Shown: positions 12,501 through 23,152 of the stretch, in pieces
How positions within the stretch are numbered: position 1 is the stretch's first letter
Layout of the letters: each line of letters starts with the position of its first letter
From: Klebsormidium nitens
Lineage: Eukaryota; Streptophyta; Klebsormidiophyceae; Klebsormidiales; Klebsormidiaceae
Length of the DNA stretch: 64,000 nucleotides
Direction of reading: 5' to 3'
Assembly: GCA_000708835.1 (NCBI GenBank)
Contig: DF237206.1
Span: forward strand, 8,330 to 72,329
Notes under the pieces: model-generated
What the model saw: only the letters and a program-made list of their open reading frames with translations
Database searches by the model: none
Told to the model about the DNA's origin: nothing
Program-made: the position numbers and the translations under genes

Positions 12501-13026
12501 GGGCAGACACCTGCTGGGGGAGGAGTATAAATACCGCGAGGAGAAGAACGGCTACGACGACAAGAATCGCGACGGGAAGAAGCGCGACGGAAACAAGGAG
12601 CGCGACGGGAAGAAGCGCCACGAAAACAAGGAGCGCGACGGGAAGAAGCGCAACGAGAACAAGAAACGTGACGACAAGAGGCGCCGTAAGCACTTGGTCC
12701 TTCTGTAGTGCAACTGTCTTTCTCTTACTTGGTTCTGAGTATCAAACCGGATTTCTCTTACTTGGTTCTGAGTATCAAACCGGACATGGTTTTCAGGTAA
12801 TTGTCTGACCATGGTGATTGCTCTTTATCCAGTCCGCAGTTGGAGATGCGGTTGTTTTCAACTGCCAGAGACTTAGCGCTCAACGAATTTAGCAAATTGG
12901 ACTTGATGCAATTGCCACCTGCGCGTCAACCGATATTTGCTCGCTTTGGCCTACGCATATGCACGCAATTGACCAGAAACGAATGTCTTCCTTGCAGCGA
13001 GGAAGGATGGCAAGCACTTTGCTTAA
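9578..13026 (+). CDS. secreted, highly charged modular repeat protein, unknown family
   Basis: Exons: 9578-9643, 10088-10133, 10561-10593, 10879-11052, 11479-11616, 12036-12143, 12494-12685, 12998-13026. They sum to 786 bases (261 residues). Exon 1 encodes a typical signal peptide (MAKIKVAVALLGLLMAS...). The mature chain is almost all K, R, D, E, N, G, H and Y, with no cysteine. Exon 10879 holds four copies of a seven-residue unit KKDRYDD. Exon 12494 holds three copies of an eleven-residue unit beginning RDGKKR. Modules 10879, 11479 and 12036 end in basic-glycine junctions (KRRG, KRRG, KKRG) and module 12494 in KRRP. The motif GRHLL recurs (DGRHLLSE, EGRHLLGE, with relatives EGAHRDLL and DGKHFA). 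All exons from 10561 to 12494 are phase 1-1, so any can be skipped without losing frame. I do not recognise the family. It could be an extracellular hydrophilin or matrix protein, or a multi-peptide precursor cut at basic sites; both are inference. Confidence 0.8.
10149..10380 (+). repeat. diverged tandem duplication in intron 2
   Basis: Two units of roughly 100-130 bases begin TGTTGCACATTGTTTGCCTC (about 10155) and TGCTGCACATTGCTTGCCTC (about 10281). They continue through matching GGGTTTGCCAC/GGGATTTGCCAC and TGCTTCGATG/TGCTTCAATG blocks. Confidence 0.7.
11283..11415 (+). repeat. 34-bp tandem repeat in intron 4
   Basis: Two identical 34-base units, starting TGCGTGCATCTTGGAGAATT, occupy 11283-11316 and 11317-11350. 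A degenerate third unit is at about 11383-11415. The exact identity of the first two suggests a recent duplication. Confidence 0.9.
12719..12784 (+). repeat. 33-bp tandem repeat in intron 7
   Basis: Two identical 33-base units, starting TTTCTCTTACTTGGTTCTGA, occupy 12719-12751 and 12752-12784. Confidence 0.9.
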
Positions 13027-14920
13027 GCCGTTCTGGTCACAAAACAGAGGTGAGGTAAACAAAATGAAGGCTTGCCTTCAGCCGTGATGTTAACCCTACT
13101 CTTACACAGCTTGCACTTTTCCCGCTTCTTTTCGGATCAGCAATTGGTATACCGTTGTGCACTTTCCTCAGAACCTTCGTTCCTGGCACCGTTTTCGCAA
13201 CCGACGCTTGCCTTCGTTCCTGGCATCATTTTCGGAACCGACACTTGCCAATTCCTCTAAGCTTTGTCTACATCCTGATCTCTACGCCTTGTACCCAGAT
13301 CATTTCTGCGTGTCACTTCTGCATCGATAATATCACTTCTGACATAAGCTTAAAACTGCTTTCTGCAGATTGCCGGTTCGTGAAACTGGAGTAACAACTG
13401 TTCGAGAATAAGATTTGCTAACACCCCAAGGAGTTTGAGATTAGAACAATAAGAGCAGTGTTACAGGCCTTTGAGTTTGTGCACACTTACCAAAACGGAA
13501 GATAGTACAATTTTTCTGTAGGGCAATAAAGGGGGTAGGAAGACTTGCAGAGAAAGTGCAATATTCTGAGCCCCATCTTTGGACGACGTTCTGAATTTGA
13601 AATTCTGTCTCAAAAAACATACCCACCAGCTCATACATGGCATACGAGCATTTCTGCAATTTCCAACATTCCTCATCTCGTGAACAACAGGCTGATCATG
13701 CAATAACTCCACCAGTCGTCATCTTAACTACTAATCATCGGTTGCTAACCTACAATTTCTCTATTTCTCCATGTGAAAGATGGTATAAAGTATATTGTGT
13801 AACAATCACTCCCCTTCACGGATTGAAAGTGATATGTACAGCTTGCAAGACTGCAAGCAATAGCCTTATAACACTTTCCAAACGGTGAAAATCAATTTAA
13901 CCTGTTTCAACTACAACTATATTCAAGGAATGTATGACGAAGAACAAAATCGTATAAGTCTGTATGACAAATTCGAGCATGGTTAAGCTCGAACGTGAAA
14001 ACTTTACTCAGTGCACATTTCTCCACAATCACACCAGTAATTGGCTATGAAATCCTATTACCGATCAAAGTCGCAGATGCGTAGGCCGGAATATGGTCAT
14101 GTAATATGCTCATCATTACTTTAAATACTCCTCGATCAGTACCACTAGTTAGTATGCAGAGGCATGTGTATCCGATTATATATATGCACAGATGCATGCC
14201 CCATGCCACACAGCTCTTGCATGGTCATGCATGCAAAAAGATTGCAGGGAAGCCAAAAGTGTAGTTGATTTGTTGAACTGCAGGCTAAAACGATTGTCGG
14301 TCATTGGATCGGAATGATAACAGTGTCCAACGTCCAGTTCTTACGTACATATTAGACGGCATCTTAGCTGGGCATGTAGCATGCATGCAGATGTGTACTT
14401 AAGCAACATTTGTCCGACCAACAAATTATGCATTGCAACATCTAAAACCATTCGAAACAAGGATTGGTCAGTATCAAGTGCAATCCAATCCTTGACTCAA
14501 ACAACAGTCTTTGAAAACAGACGTACTGCATGAATGGCGAGAAATTCCAGACCGGACGAAGAACGGCTGCATCCTTCAACATGGCATGCAATTTATCAGC
14601 GGTTTACAAACTTTGTACTTTGTTCCAAGTAACCCCTAAAAGTCAGATGCGGAGCATGGCCAACCGGCGGCTATGTGACCATACCGTGCAGAGTTCCACA
14701 ATTTCTAGCGCCCCAAGGAATCCCTGAAAACTGCGGTTGTGGAACGAGCACTTCCAATATGTACACACAGGCGATTGGAGGTCGAACATTGTATAGTCAA
14801 ATCGCACGTTCCGATGCTAGCTCTCCGACACTAGCAGCATGATGGGCACACCCTGCTAACTCGCTCTGATGCGTTACAGCTCTATTATGTACAGAGAAAC
14901 CGGGTTTCGAAGCACGCATC
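13027..14920. other. intergenic between convergent genes
   Basis: The stretch lies between the stop codons of the secreted repeat gene (+) and the TBC gene (-), so it should hold both 3' ends. It is AT-rich with many stops. Apart from a tandem repeat at 13174-13247 nothing was recognised. Confidence 0.6.
13174..13247. repeat. 37-bp tandem repeat downstream of the secreted gene
   Basis: Two 37-base units, CCTTCGTTCCTGGCACCGTT... and CCTTCGTTCCTGGCATCATT..., lie at 13174-13210 and 13211-13247 and differ at a few positions. Confidence 0.85.
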
Positions 14921-17900
14921 TTAACCTTCGGGCCCTTCTATTTGGGTCTCGTCCGTTGGGGGAGGCGCCGGGGGCATGCACGCGACCCCAGCGTCACCCG
15001 CGTATCGGCAGAGCGCTTCTGCGTCTCTCAACGTGCCCTCGAGCTCGATTCGCCCGCTCAGGTCGTTGATAAACTTCAACAACGTGTCGAACTCCATCTG
15101 TGTAGGGATGAATAGCTCGCTGTCAACACACCGTGAAGGAGAACCAAACAACTTCGACGTTGCAAGGGAATTGATCAGCAACTTCCGCTTCCAGGCGCTC
15201 CGCCGTCGGGACTTTGGCAGGCAACTAAGTGCGGATGCAGAAGCAAGGGCTTCGGTCACTTAGACAAAACACTCATTACTGATTACTCAGAAGCAACTGC
15301 CAACGAGGTGTCCTCTTAAAACTTCTGCAGAGCCTCCACTGCACAATCAATAGCATGCAAACAAACTCGATAGCATTTCGTACCACCATTCAAGAAGTAG
15401 GCGTCGTGTTAGCTGAGGCAACAACAGTAGAAACATTTCTGATTGAAGATTTGAAAGAGCTAAAGACAAGCTTGGCACGATCACAAACTAGACAACCAGA
15501 AGTGATTTCACTCACAAAATTACGAAGCTTCTCATCAAGTCACTTCAGAGATTGAGAGGGCGTAGACTCTTTGACATGCAGTGTCTTCAATTAAGCCATA
15601 AACCGGCGGCTCACTCTTGTCTGAATCTCATTTCCTTCAAAGAGATACACCGGCCACGAAATGCGAGTAGGAAAACAAGAAGAAGTGCGGCCGCACCTGC
15701 TCGTCCATAATCTTGCGCCGGTGACGCTTGAGCACCGCAACGCACACGTACAGGTGGAAGTGGTCCGACAGGTAGCGGCTCCAGAGCACCTCCCACAGCC
15801 GCAGAACGTTGTCGTACTCGAACTCTCTGCACACGTCAGTGGACACGTCAGCACCGCAGCGGGTCAAGAGCTAGGGCTTGAAGCTGGACCGTGTGACGTC
15901 ATCTCAAGCTGGGGGACAACTTCCGGTTTGAGAGGGTACCTGGGGATACGAGGGCTTCCTGACCAAGACTCCGACAAAGCAGACTGATGTCCAATCAAAG
16001 CATTCCTCTGAAGCGCGGAGCACATACATTCAAAACCGCTTCTCAGCAAGCCCGGTTCAAAGGCCGGCTGCTCGAAGAAGGCGACAGAAAGCAAGACTAC
16101 TGTGCATACGCTGCAAGCTTCCCCTCAATCACGGCAGGAAAGTGGACCAAAGGGCACCGAAACCCTTTGGCAAGACGACGGCAAGACAGGTCGTCGCAAC
16201 ACTCACCGTTTGAAGTGGATGAGGATCCACCGGAAGCAGAAAAAGTAGTTGAGGCAGTCCACCTGGCGGAAGTAGTCGTCCAAGGGGGGGTCCAGCAGCT
16301 TGACCAACTAGACAGGGGAGGAAAAAGGTGTCATGATTCTGACGTTGAGGTGAATCATTGACTGGCCAGCAAAACATTCTAAGCAGATATTTCGTACTCG
16401 TCCCAAGTCAAAGCGTACAAAGGCACGTCGAATCAAAGATTGACTCCATCTTGTTCAATAATGCAAACGGCACGAAGATCCTCGACCTTGTCAAGAGTGC
16501 GCTAAGCTCCTTAAGCACACTGCAAAACAACCGAATGACCTTTCACGTACCGCATATTGTAATGATTCTCCAGGGCGAGCGCCTTGAACCTAGACATCTT
16601 GAAAACCCCAAAATCCCGAAACCCTGACAATCACCACACCTTGCGCAGGGAGAGCAGCTAGGAGTGCATCCCGTTCTGATCGTGGTGGCATAGCGCCCTG
16701 AAACCTGGATTTGGATCCCTGACACACTATCCTGGAACCCCTGAGATTCTGGAACCCTGACACTAGCCCCACCTTGCGGAGAGAGAGCAGCTGGGAGTGC
16801 ATGCCGTTCTGGTCGCGGTGGAAGTTGGAGGCCATGCGCTCCATGAGCGCCGCAAAGCACCAAAACGCGTCCACCTCGTCGTCCATGACGTACAGGATCG
16901 GGGACAGCAGGTCGCTCATGCCCTGCCAATCACATAGTGCCACGTGTCAAACTTCACGCCCGCTCTTGTTGGTGGGGTTGGTACAGCTTTCACGACGTTC
17001 TTATCAATGGAAAGCTTGCAGAGGGATCCAATTCGCTCCCCTGGCTCTCGTCCCTGAGTGTCAGTCGCGAAAGTAGCGGTTGCAATGCGCCAGTAGTCAA
17101 GCCGCCACATGTCGCTTTCTGCTGTACCCTTTTGTTACATCAAGGAGAGGTCTACAAAACTTCCAGAAAGCCGGTACGATTTACTACCTCTCAACTTGCA
17201 TTCGCTTCTACGATAAAACATCGGTCCACACTTGACCATTCCATCTGTCTTGTCACCCTCTCTTCACCATCTTTTCACCATTCACTATTTCAAGACAAGA
17301 ACAAAGTTGCAAACCTCACCTGGCAGTACCCCAGGTCAAAGTTGTAGAACGAGTACGTGATGAGGATGCTACGCAGCGCCTCGACGTTGGGGTTGTCGTC
17401 CCCCGCGTAGAACGGCAGCGTGCGGTCCGTCCGCACCACGTCCTTGTCCACGCGGCTCTTGCGCTCCCGGAACTTGGCGAACTTCTTGGCCTGCAGCGCG
17501 GCAGAGAATACAGGTCATGGACAAATCATCTGGATGGGATTATGACCCGATGGGCTTGTTGAAACCAGTGAAGTGAGGCACTTGCGCTGCCGAAATTCAG
17601 CATTCTTCTTGACCTGCAACGCGGCAAAACAGATCAGGATGTGGGCGGAAACACACATGTGAAACTTCAACCACATTGGCTTCGCCAAAAACATGCCAGT
17701 GGCGAGTTCTTTGCGTTACCGGAATTTGGCGTCGCTCCCTCATTCTCTGTGACCGTCGAGGTGCATTCGCAAGACCTAAGCAAGCCCGTCGGAGGACATT
17801 TTTCAGAGCGTCCAACTGATCTATCCGGCTCACCACTACAATCAGACTTCAAATTGAACCAAACAATACTCGGAAACAAGATGCCCTGCGGTATTGTATC

Positions 17901-20900
17901 TACTTGCTAGCCAGAAGCTTGTAGTAGTATGAATGCAGCGCGGTGCGGTTCCCCGGTATCCTACCTGGTCTTCCGAGACGCTCTGCCACTGCCCCTTGAG
18001 CACCTCATACTCCTTGGCTTTGTTCGCTTGGAGCGCCTTCCGCTCGGCCCGCGTCGATTCGTACGGGAAGTAGCCCAACAAAAACTTCCACACCTGAAGG
18101 TGAGCAGAAGCAAAACGTTGCAAGGGCCACTTTGGCGAATGGAACTGAGTCTGAGTCTGCTGGTCACAGGTGATGCTTTGCCCTGCACTGACGTCGTCGT
18201 GACTGCTGCGCAAGTCCACCCCATGCTGAATCTTACCAACTTGTGAACAAGGCAATCGGAAGGTAAGTGCGTACACAAGGCTTACAGAGGACAACATGGC
18301 TCACACAGTTTGCCAAAACAGGGAAGCACGGAACGGATGCGCTTGTTCTTTTCAAGAGGTGAAAGACTGGGTGGAAGAAGGACGTGGACTTCCAGTCGCC
18401 AATCCATCACCCGTCTATTTTCCGAATCAAGGGCAGCAGCTTGAGCCATCAACCGATGCTGGGGATAGCAAAGAGGGCTGGATTCAGATTGGCGGCTCTG
18501 TAATCACGTGCTCCTTCCACGGGTTCTGACACCTACGTAACAAGCACCGAAGCAGCAAACGGAAGCGCATCCCTCACCTCCCGCCGCATATCCGGCTCCA
18601 CCCCCCCGTGAAACACGCGCTTCCGCAGGCCCGCAGGGTCGGACACGCGTCCCTCGCTGTCCAAAAAGGTGGCCCACTCTTCCGCCCCGAGGGGGGGTGG
18701 GCGGGGCCGGCCCCAAACTAGAGCGGGGGACTCCTCCTCCAAGCCGTCGACCAGCTCAAACGCGCCGAGGCTCGACAACTCGGGCTCGTCCTGCAGAATG
18801 GAAAGAGAGATATTTTGAAAGTGGGCGTAGGCCATGCATTGAAACCTGTCCTCATCCTCCCTCATCGTACGGATCTAACGCCCCAAGTCGGCTGATCATT
18901 CAATCTGGTCCTTCAGAGAAACCTCAAAATAGCTGTGTATGCATCTCCGGAGCTGAAATCCGGCGCCCACTGACGTCGAATCAGCCAAGCAAAGCAGGAG
19001 CCCGGACCTCCAGACACGGCCGAATCTTACTTCGAAGGAGTTATGGAACTTCTGTAGAAAAGCATGAGACAGGAGCTGAACCAGGGCTGCCCGATCATCT
19101 TTAGTGGATACTGGGGACAAGCAATCCCACGAGCAGCGAAGTGCAAAGAGGGAAAGAAAGACGGGAGCTCTTGAAAGCTTGCAGACGTTTTCAATTCACG
19201 TCGACGACTTGTTTGATACCCGACCCAAAACCTCCGCCTAGTGCTCGAAGCCCTAGGCTTTTGCCAGCAAAGCCCAACTTCCGGCAGCTCTCCGTTACTT
19301 ACCTTGTCTTCTTCCATTCTGCTCCCTGCGCCCGCATCTCCCGCCCCCCTGCCCGGGAGGGCTTCCCCGAGCCCGGCGCTGGGCTGCCTCTGCACTGCTG
19401 GCGCGACCGGGGGAGGAACGGGGGCTCTCTCCGGGAGACCGAGCATCCCGCTCCGAGCCAGCGGGCGGTCGTTTTGGCCCGAGAGCTGGGTGGTCGCGTC
19501 ACGGACAAACCGGGTGACCTTGGAGAACTGGGTGAGGATGTGGATAGAGGCGTCGCGCAGGGGGTCGACATGCTGCGGGGATTGAGGGGGGGGGACGTCA
19601 AAAGTCTCTTTAAAGGGGTGGTTTAAGAGGTCTCTGTAGGGGGGTAAGCCTCGTATTCTCAACAGGGGGTTTAACAAATGGAACAGAAAGATTCCGGTTG
19701 CTATTGAGGAAAGTCTGAGAGGTTTAGTGACATCGCAAAGGCGGAGGCAGAACCGAACTTGTTCAAGTGGCACTTTAACAGTGAGACGCGAATGCAAATC
19801 CGAAGCAGCCTTGACTTCGCAAGACGGAAACAACTTTTAAAACATTCATCAACCTCACCTTCTGCGGCAGCCGGTCAAGCACCCCTCCCTCAGGCCCGCG
19901 CCTGCTGACGACCAAGGGCTGCAACGCGCTCCCCCCCTCATCGGGCCCCTCTTGAGCAGAGACACGCTCTTCTTCTAGCGGCTCAAGCTCGCGCACGGGG
20001 GTCACCGCCTCGGGAAGGTCTAGTGACGTCAGGCTTCGCTGGAGAGGGTCCTGGATGTCATTCACCAGGTAGACGTTGGCGTCCTCTGCGGAGCGGACGA
20101 GCAGGGCGTGCTCCTTGAGAACCCCGAGGAACTCCTTGACGCCGCCGTTGTGGAAGTAGAGGGGGGGGAAGGCCAGGCCTGCGAGGGATAAAGGTGGATA
20201 ATGTCAGAAAGGACAAGAAAACGAGGACAGAAAACTGCAAGTGAAGAGAAGACTAAAAGAGCAGAACGAGCAGAGGAATGTACCTGAAGGCTAAAAAGAA
20301 ACATGGGTAGCAACGAGGAAGACTCCAGAAAGGGGTCGTTGAGGAAATAAAAGAATGTGGAAGATGCCGTATTGTTATTGAGAGGGACGCTATGAACAAA
20401 TGTCAAAAGATGGGTGTATGGAAGATAAGAATTGCCATCGGGTATACACAGCAGGCGTTGCCTTCCTCGCAAATGGCCTGACTGTGGCAATTCAAGCATA
20501 ATTCACAATCTTTTAACTTTTCGCTCCTCAGGCAAATCAAGAAAAGACTTGTCAGAGCCGCATCTTTCTGCCCCTGCGCCTAAAGCAGCCCAATCCCGTC
20601 AGTCGAATGAGGTTTGCAATGGCAAGTCAGCGGAGCCAGACCATATACAGTTCCCCTTGTCGTCAAGAACGCGAGGCTCAACATCTGCGGACCTGACGAA
20701 CCTGGAGCAGCGCCTCACCTGTTGTCAGAACCACAATGATGTAATTCCACCCCAGCGTGGGCGTGTGGCGCCGGATGGAGCGTATCTCAGAAAGAGACAC
20801 TGCTCTGATGGTGTACAGATTCCTGTCCTTGTCCTTGCGGCCAGGAGCCTGAGGGGGCGTCACTGGTGCGCCTTCACTTGGGGAGAGAATAAGCCCAGAA

Positions 20901-21665
20901 TCATCTGCTATGCCACTCTGGTTGTACGGGATCCAGGTCTGGAAGCACAAACAAGAGAGGGTTGGCTAGATTGCCTCGTTGAGGACCTGAGAGAATACAA
21001 CCTGTTCAGGACAGGCATTTTAACTTGTTCGGGTGGGAGGCCTTAAGTTGACACTGGTCCTATTGAGAGGTAGCCCTGAATTTGCACTCTTGAAATGGGG
21101 GCGCCGCTGAAAACTGGATTTCCCTGCGAGTTAAACTCGAGTAATCACATCATGTGAATTTCAGTTGAAGCATGTACAACCAACTTGCACAATCATGACC
21201 TTTTAGCAACATTATCTATCCTTGGCAAGCCAGAAGTGACAACACAGCCCACTTACGCACACCCCAAACCTGTGTTGAAGCACGTACTATCCTTTATAGG
21301 GACCATCGAGGTCCCATTCCAATGTCTGACAAGGAGCGCTGTGAAAGTTGATGTGACTGATTGAACAAACGCACAAGGGCAGGCCTGAAGTTGCATTCCC
21401 CTCTGCTGAAATGAACAGGTCGACGGGAGGAGTAGCACACTGAGGTATATTTTCCGTCAACACAGCTTTGAGGTCAGATTAAGTAAACGGGACCCCTCAC
21501 CAGAAAGACGGACTGCCCTTGCTTGATCAGCTTCAGCCGGCCCGAGATGCGCTCGTTTGCAAGAGGGCTAGGGTGTACTGACACATTGTCCTTGATATAG
21601 ACCACCTCATAGGTTCCTGTTGGCCCTGAGGAGGCCTGCTCTCCAGATGACTCAGCAGAAGCCAT
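14921..21665 (-). CDS. TBC-domain Rab GTPase-activating protein (TBC1D15/GYP7-like)
   Basis: Exons from the 5' end: 21665-21501, 20938-20719, 20178-19859, 19572-19303, 18790-18578, 18093-17965, 17490-17320, 16922-16773, 16307-16207, 15826-15697, 15097-14921. They total 2046 bases (681 residues), in frame at every junction. The N-terminal part (VVYIKDNVSVHP, ERISGRLKL, TWIPYNQ) matches the GYP7/TBC1D15 N-terminal region. The TBC domain spans about residues 400-630. The arginine finger is in DKDVVRTDR (about 455) and the glutamine finger in GYCQGMSD (about 495), across the exon 7/8 junction; both catalytic residues are present. The late motif EFEYDNVLRLWEVLW also fits. Such proteins stimulate GTP hydrolysis by Rab GTPases in vesicle traffic. 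The linker at residues 160-330 is low-complexity. The adjacent introns hold copies of the edges of exons 7 and 8. Confidence 0.92.
16613..16688 (-). repeat. truncated copy of TBC exon 8 donor edge
   Basis: This stretch lies in the intron after exon 16922-16773. It repeats the last roughly 50 exon bases, the GTG donor and about 25 intron bases (compare 16751-16825). In gene sense the copied part reads as the end of HRDQNGMHSQLLSLRK with changes. A short GGAACCCTGACA-like element recurs between the two copies. Confidence 0.8.
17584..17642 (-). repeat. truncated copy of TBC exon 7 acceptor edge
   Basis: This stretch lies upstream of exon 17490-17320 in gene sense. Intron tail, cag acceptor and the first roughly 25 exon bases are duplicated (compare 17461-17520). 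The true exon starts AKKFAKFRER; the copy would start VKKNAEFRQR and stops in frame at 17514-17516. Confidence 0.75.
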
Positions 21666-23152
21666 GGCGGCGTGCTGAGTTGATTGTCTGCAGGGAAAAC
21701 ACATGTTACTAGCAAACTCCTCTACAAAGCATCAGGGCCTAGACATAGGCACTTCGGCCCATAAAGTTAGTGTCCCTGATGTTTCCAAGACTGTGTCAAT
21801 TGAGCACAACAACAATGTTTGAGCCATTGACTGACTATGAAGCGTAAGCACTGGCTTGACATCCATTCTGCAGCAGGTTCTGCACTGCTTTCCAAGAGCG
21901 GCTTTGCGGTGAAATCACCACGTTACACCCGACCGTAAACTACTTCCCGGCAGGTCTACCCTCTCGGTCAGTTGTGACAAGAAAACTCCCCGCAGCTTGT
22001 TCCAAGCCCTCCTCTTTCTCAAAAAGAAGCAGCACACAGCATTCTCATTCCCTGGCTCTCAGATGCATGCTTCTCTAATGCGGACCGGCAATTGACTGGA
22101 ACTTCATATAGGTACCCTCGAAGAAAGGCTACATGCACTTCGCAAAACCACCGCCGCCGGCCAGGTTCCCAAAAATCAATCAGACCTCGACTAACTTACC
22201 GCTGAGCCTCTTGTATATTTCAACCTCTGCCGTCAGACCACAAGCTCAAAGGGAGCCTGCCACTATATGCCCTCTGCGGACCACAAAAGGGACCGCCCTC
22301 CCTTGCACCCGCTTTCAAGTTCCGTGAATCTCCTGGCAAACCTCTCAAGCTCCGAAGGTTGCAAGGAGTGAGGACAATTCGACTCGAAAAGCCCTGCTAC
22401 TACAGCTAGCACACCGCAAGCAGACATAAACCTCGACCTCCTTGCAATCTTCTCGCTCCTTCCCTCAGCTTGGGGGCTTCTTCTTTCCCCCAGGCCCAGG
22501 GCCAGGGCCAGGGCCAGACTCGAGATGAGGCTGGAGGCTGGAGGCTATCAACAGTACGTTAAAGGGAGCTGACCGTATAAATCAGGGTATAAATCTGGAT
22601 ATCGCAGCCATTCCTGGCCATATGTCTACTACAACAGTCTTGTAATATTAGTCTGATACACCTTATGGCGGTATCGTCGTAGACGAAGTGATAGTATTGC
22701 CTGCTTCTTTGAGTCTTCGACTGCGAGTGCAAATCTTCTGCGAAACCGTGGCTTATGCTGTTGCAATGCCAGCCAACCTACCGGGAACCTACCAGAATAT
22801 ATAAGTTTCTGAATTACATACAGTATTCAGCCCCAGGGCCCACAGATTAGGGTTCTGAACTTCACACCTGCTTGCAAGCTCAAGCTGTTCAAACACTACT
22901 ACTACAAGTAGTAATACCTGTGCTCTCCCGCCATCCATGCAGGCGCAAGCTTGCTAGCAGTGAAGCAAGGACGGTGTAAAGGGCCATTGGCAGGACTAGC
23001 CAGGGCCGATTGCCAGCTCTTTCACCTCAAAAGAGCGTTTCTTGTAAATCTTCAGTTCTTCTGACGAAGCTACGCATGTGGCATTGAGAAACAATTCTGC
23101 AGAGCACATTCTCACAAGGCCTCAAACGAGCAGACTTTTGCATCTCCCAAAG
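21666..23152. other. divergent intergenic/promoter region
   Basis: The stretch lies between the TBC start codon (-) and the small Cys-motif gene (+), so it holds two promoters. TATA-like strings occur at about 22565-22592 (TATAAAT twice) and 22798-22804. GGGCCAGGGCCAGGGCCAG at about 22499-22517 is a minor simple repeat. No coding region was seen. Confidence 0.5.

Noticed and set aside
19027-19833. 268-residue minus-strand open frame as one exon of the TBC gene
   Set aside because: Only 19303-19572 fits between good splice sites in the right phase; the rest is intron read-through.
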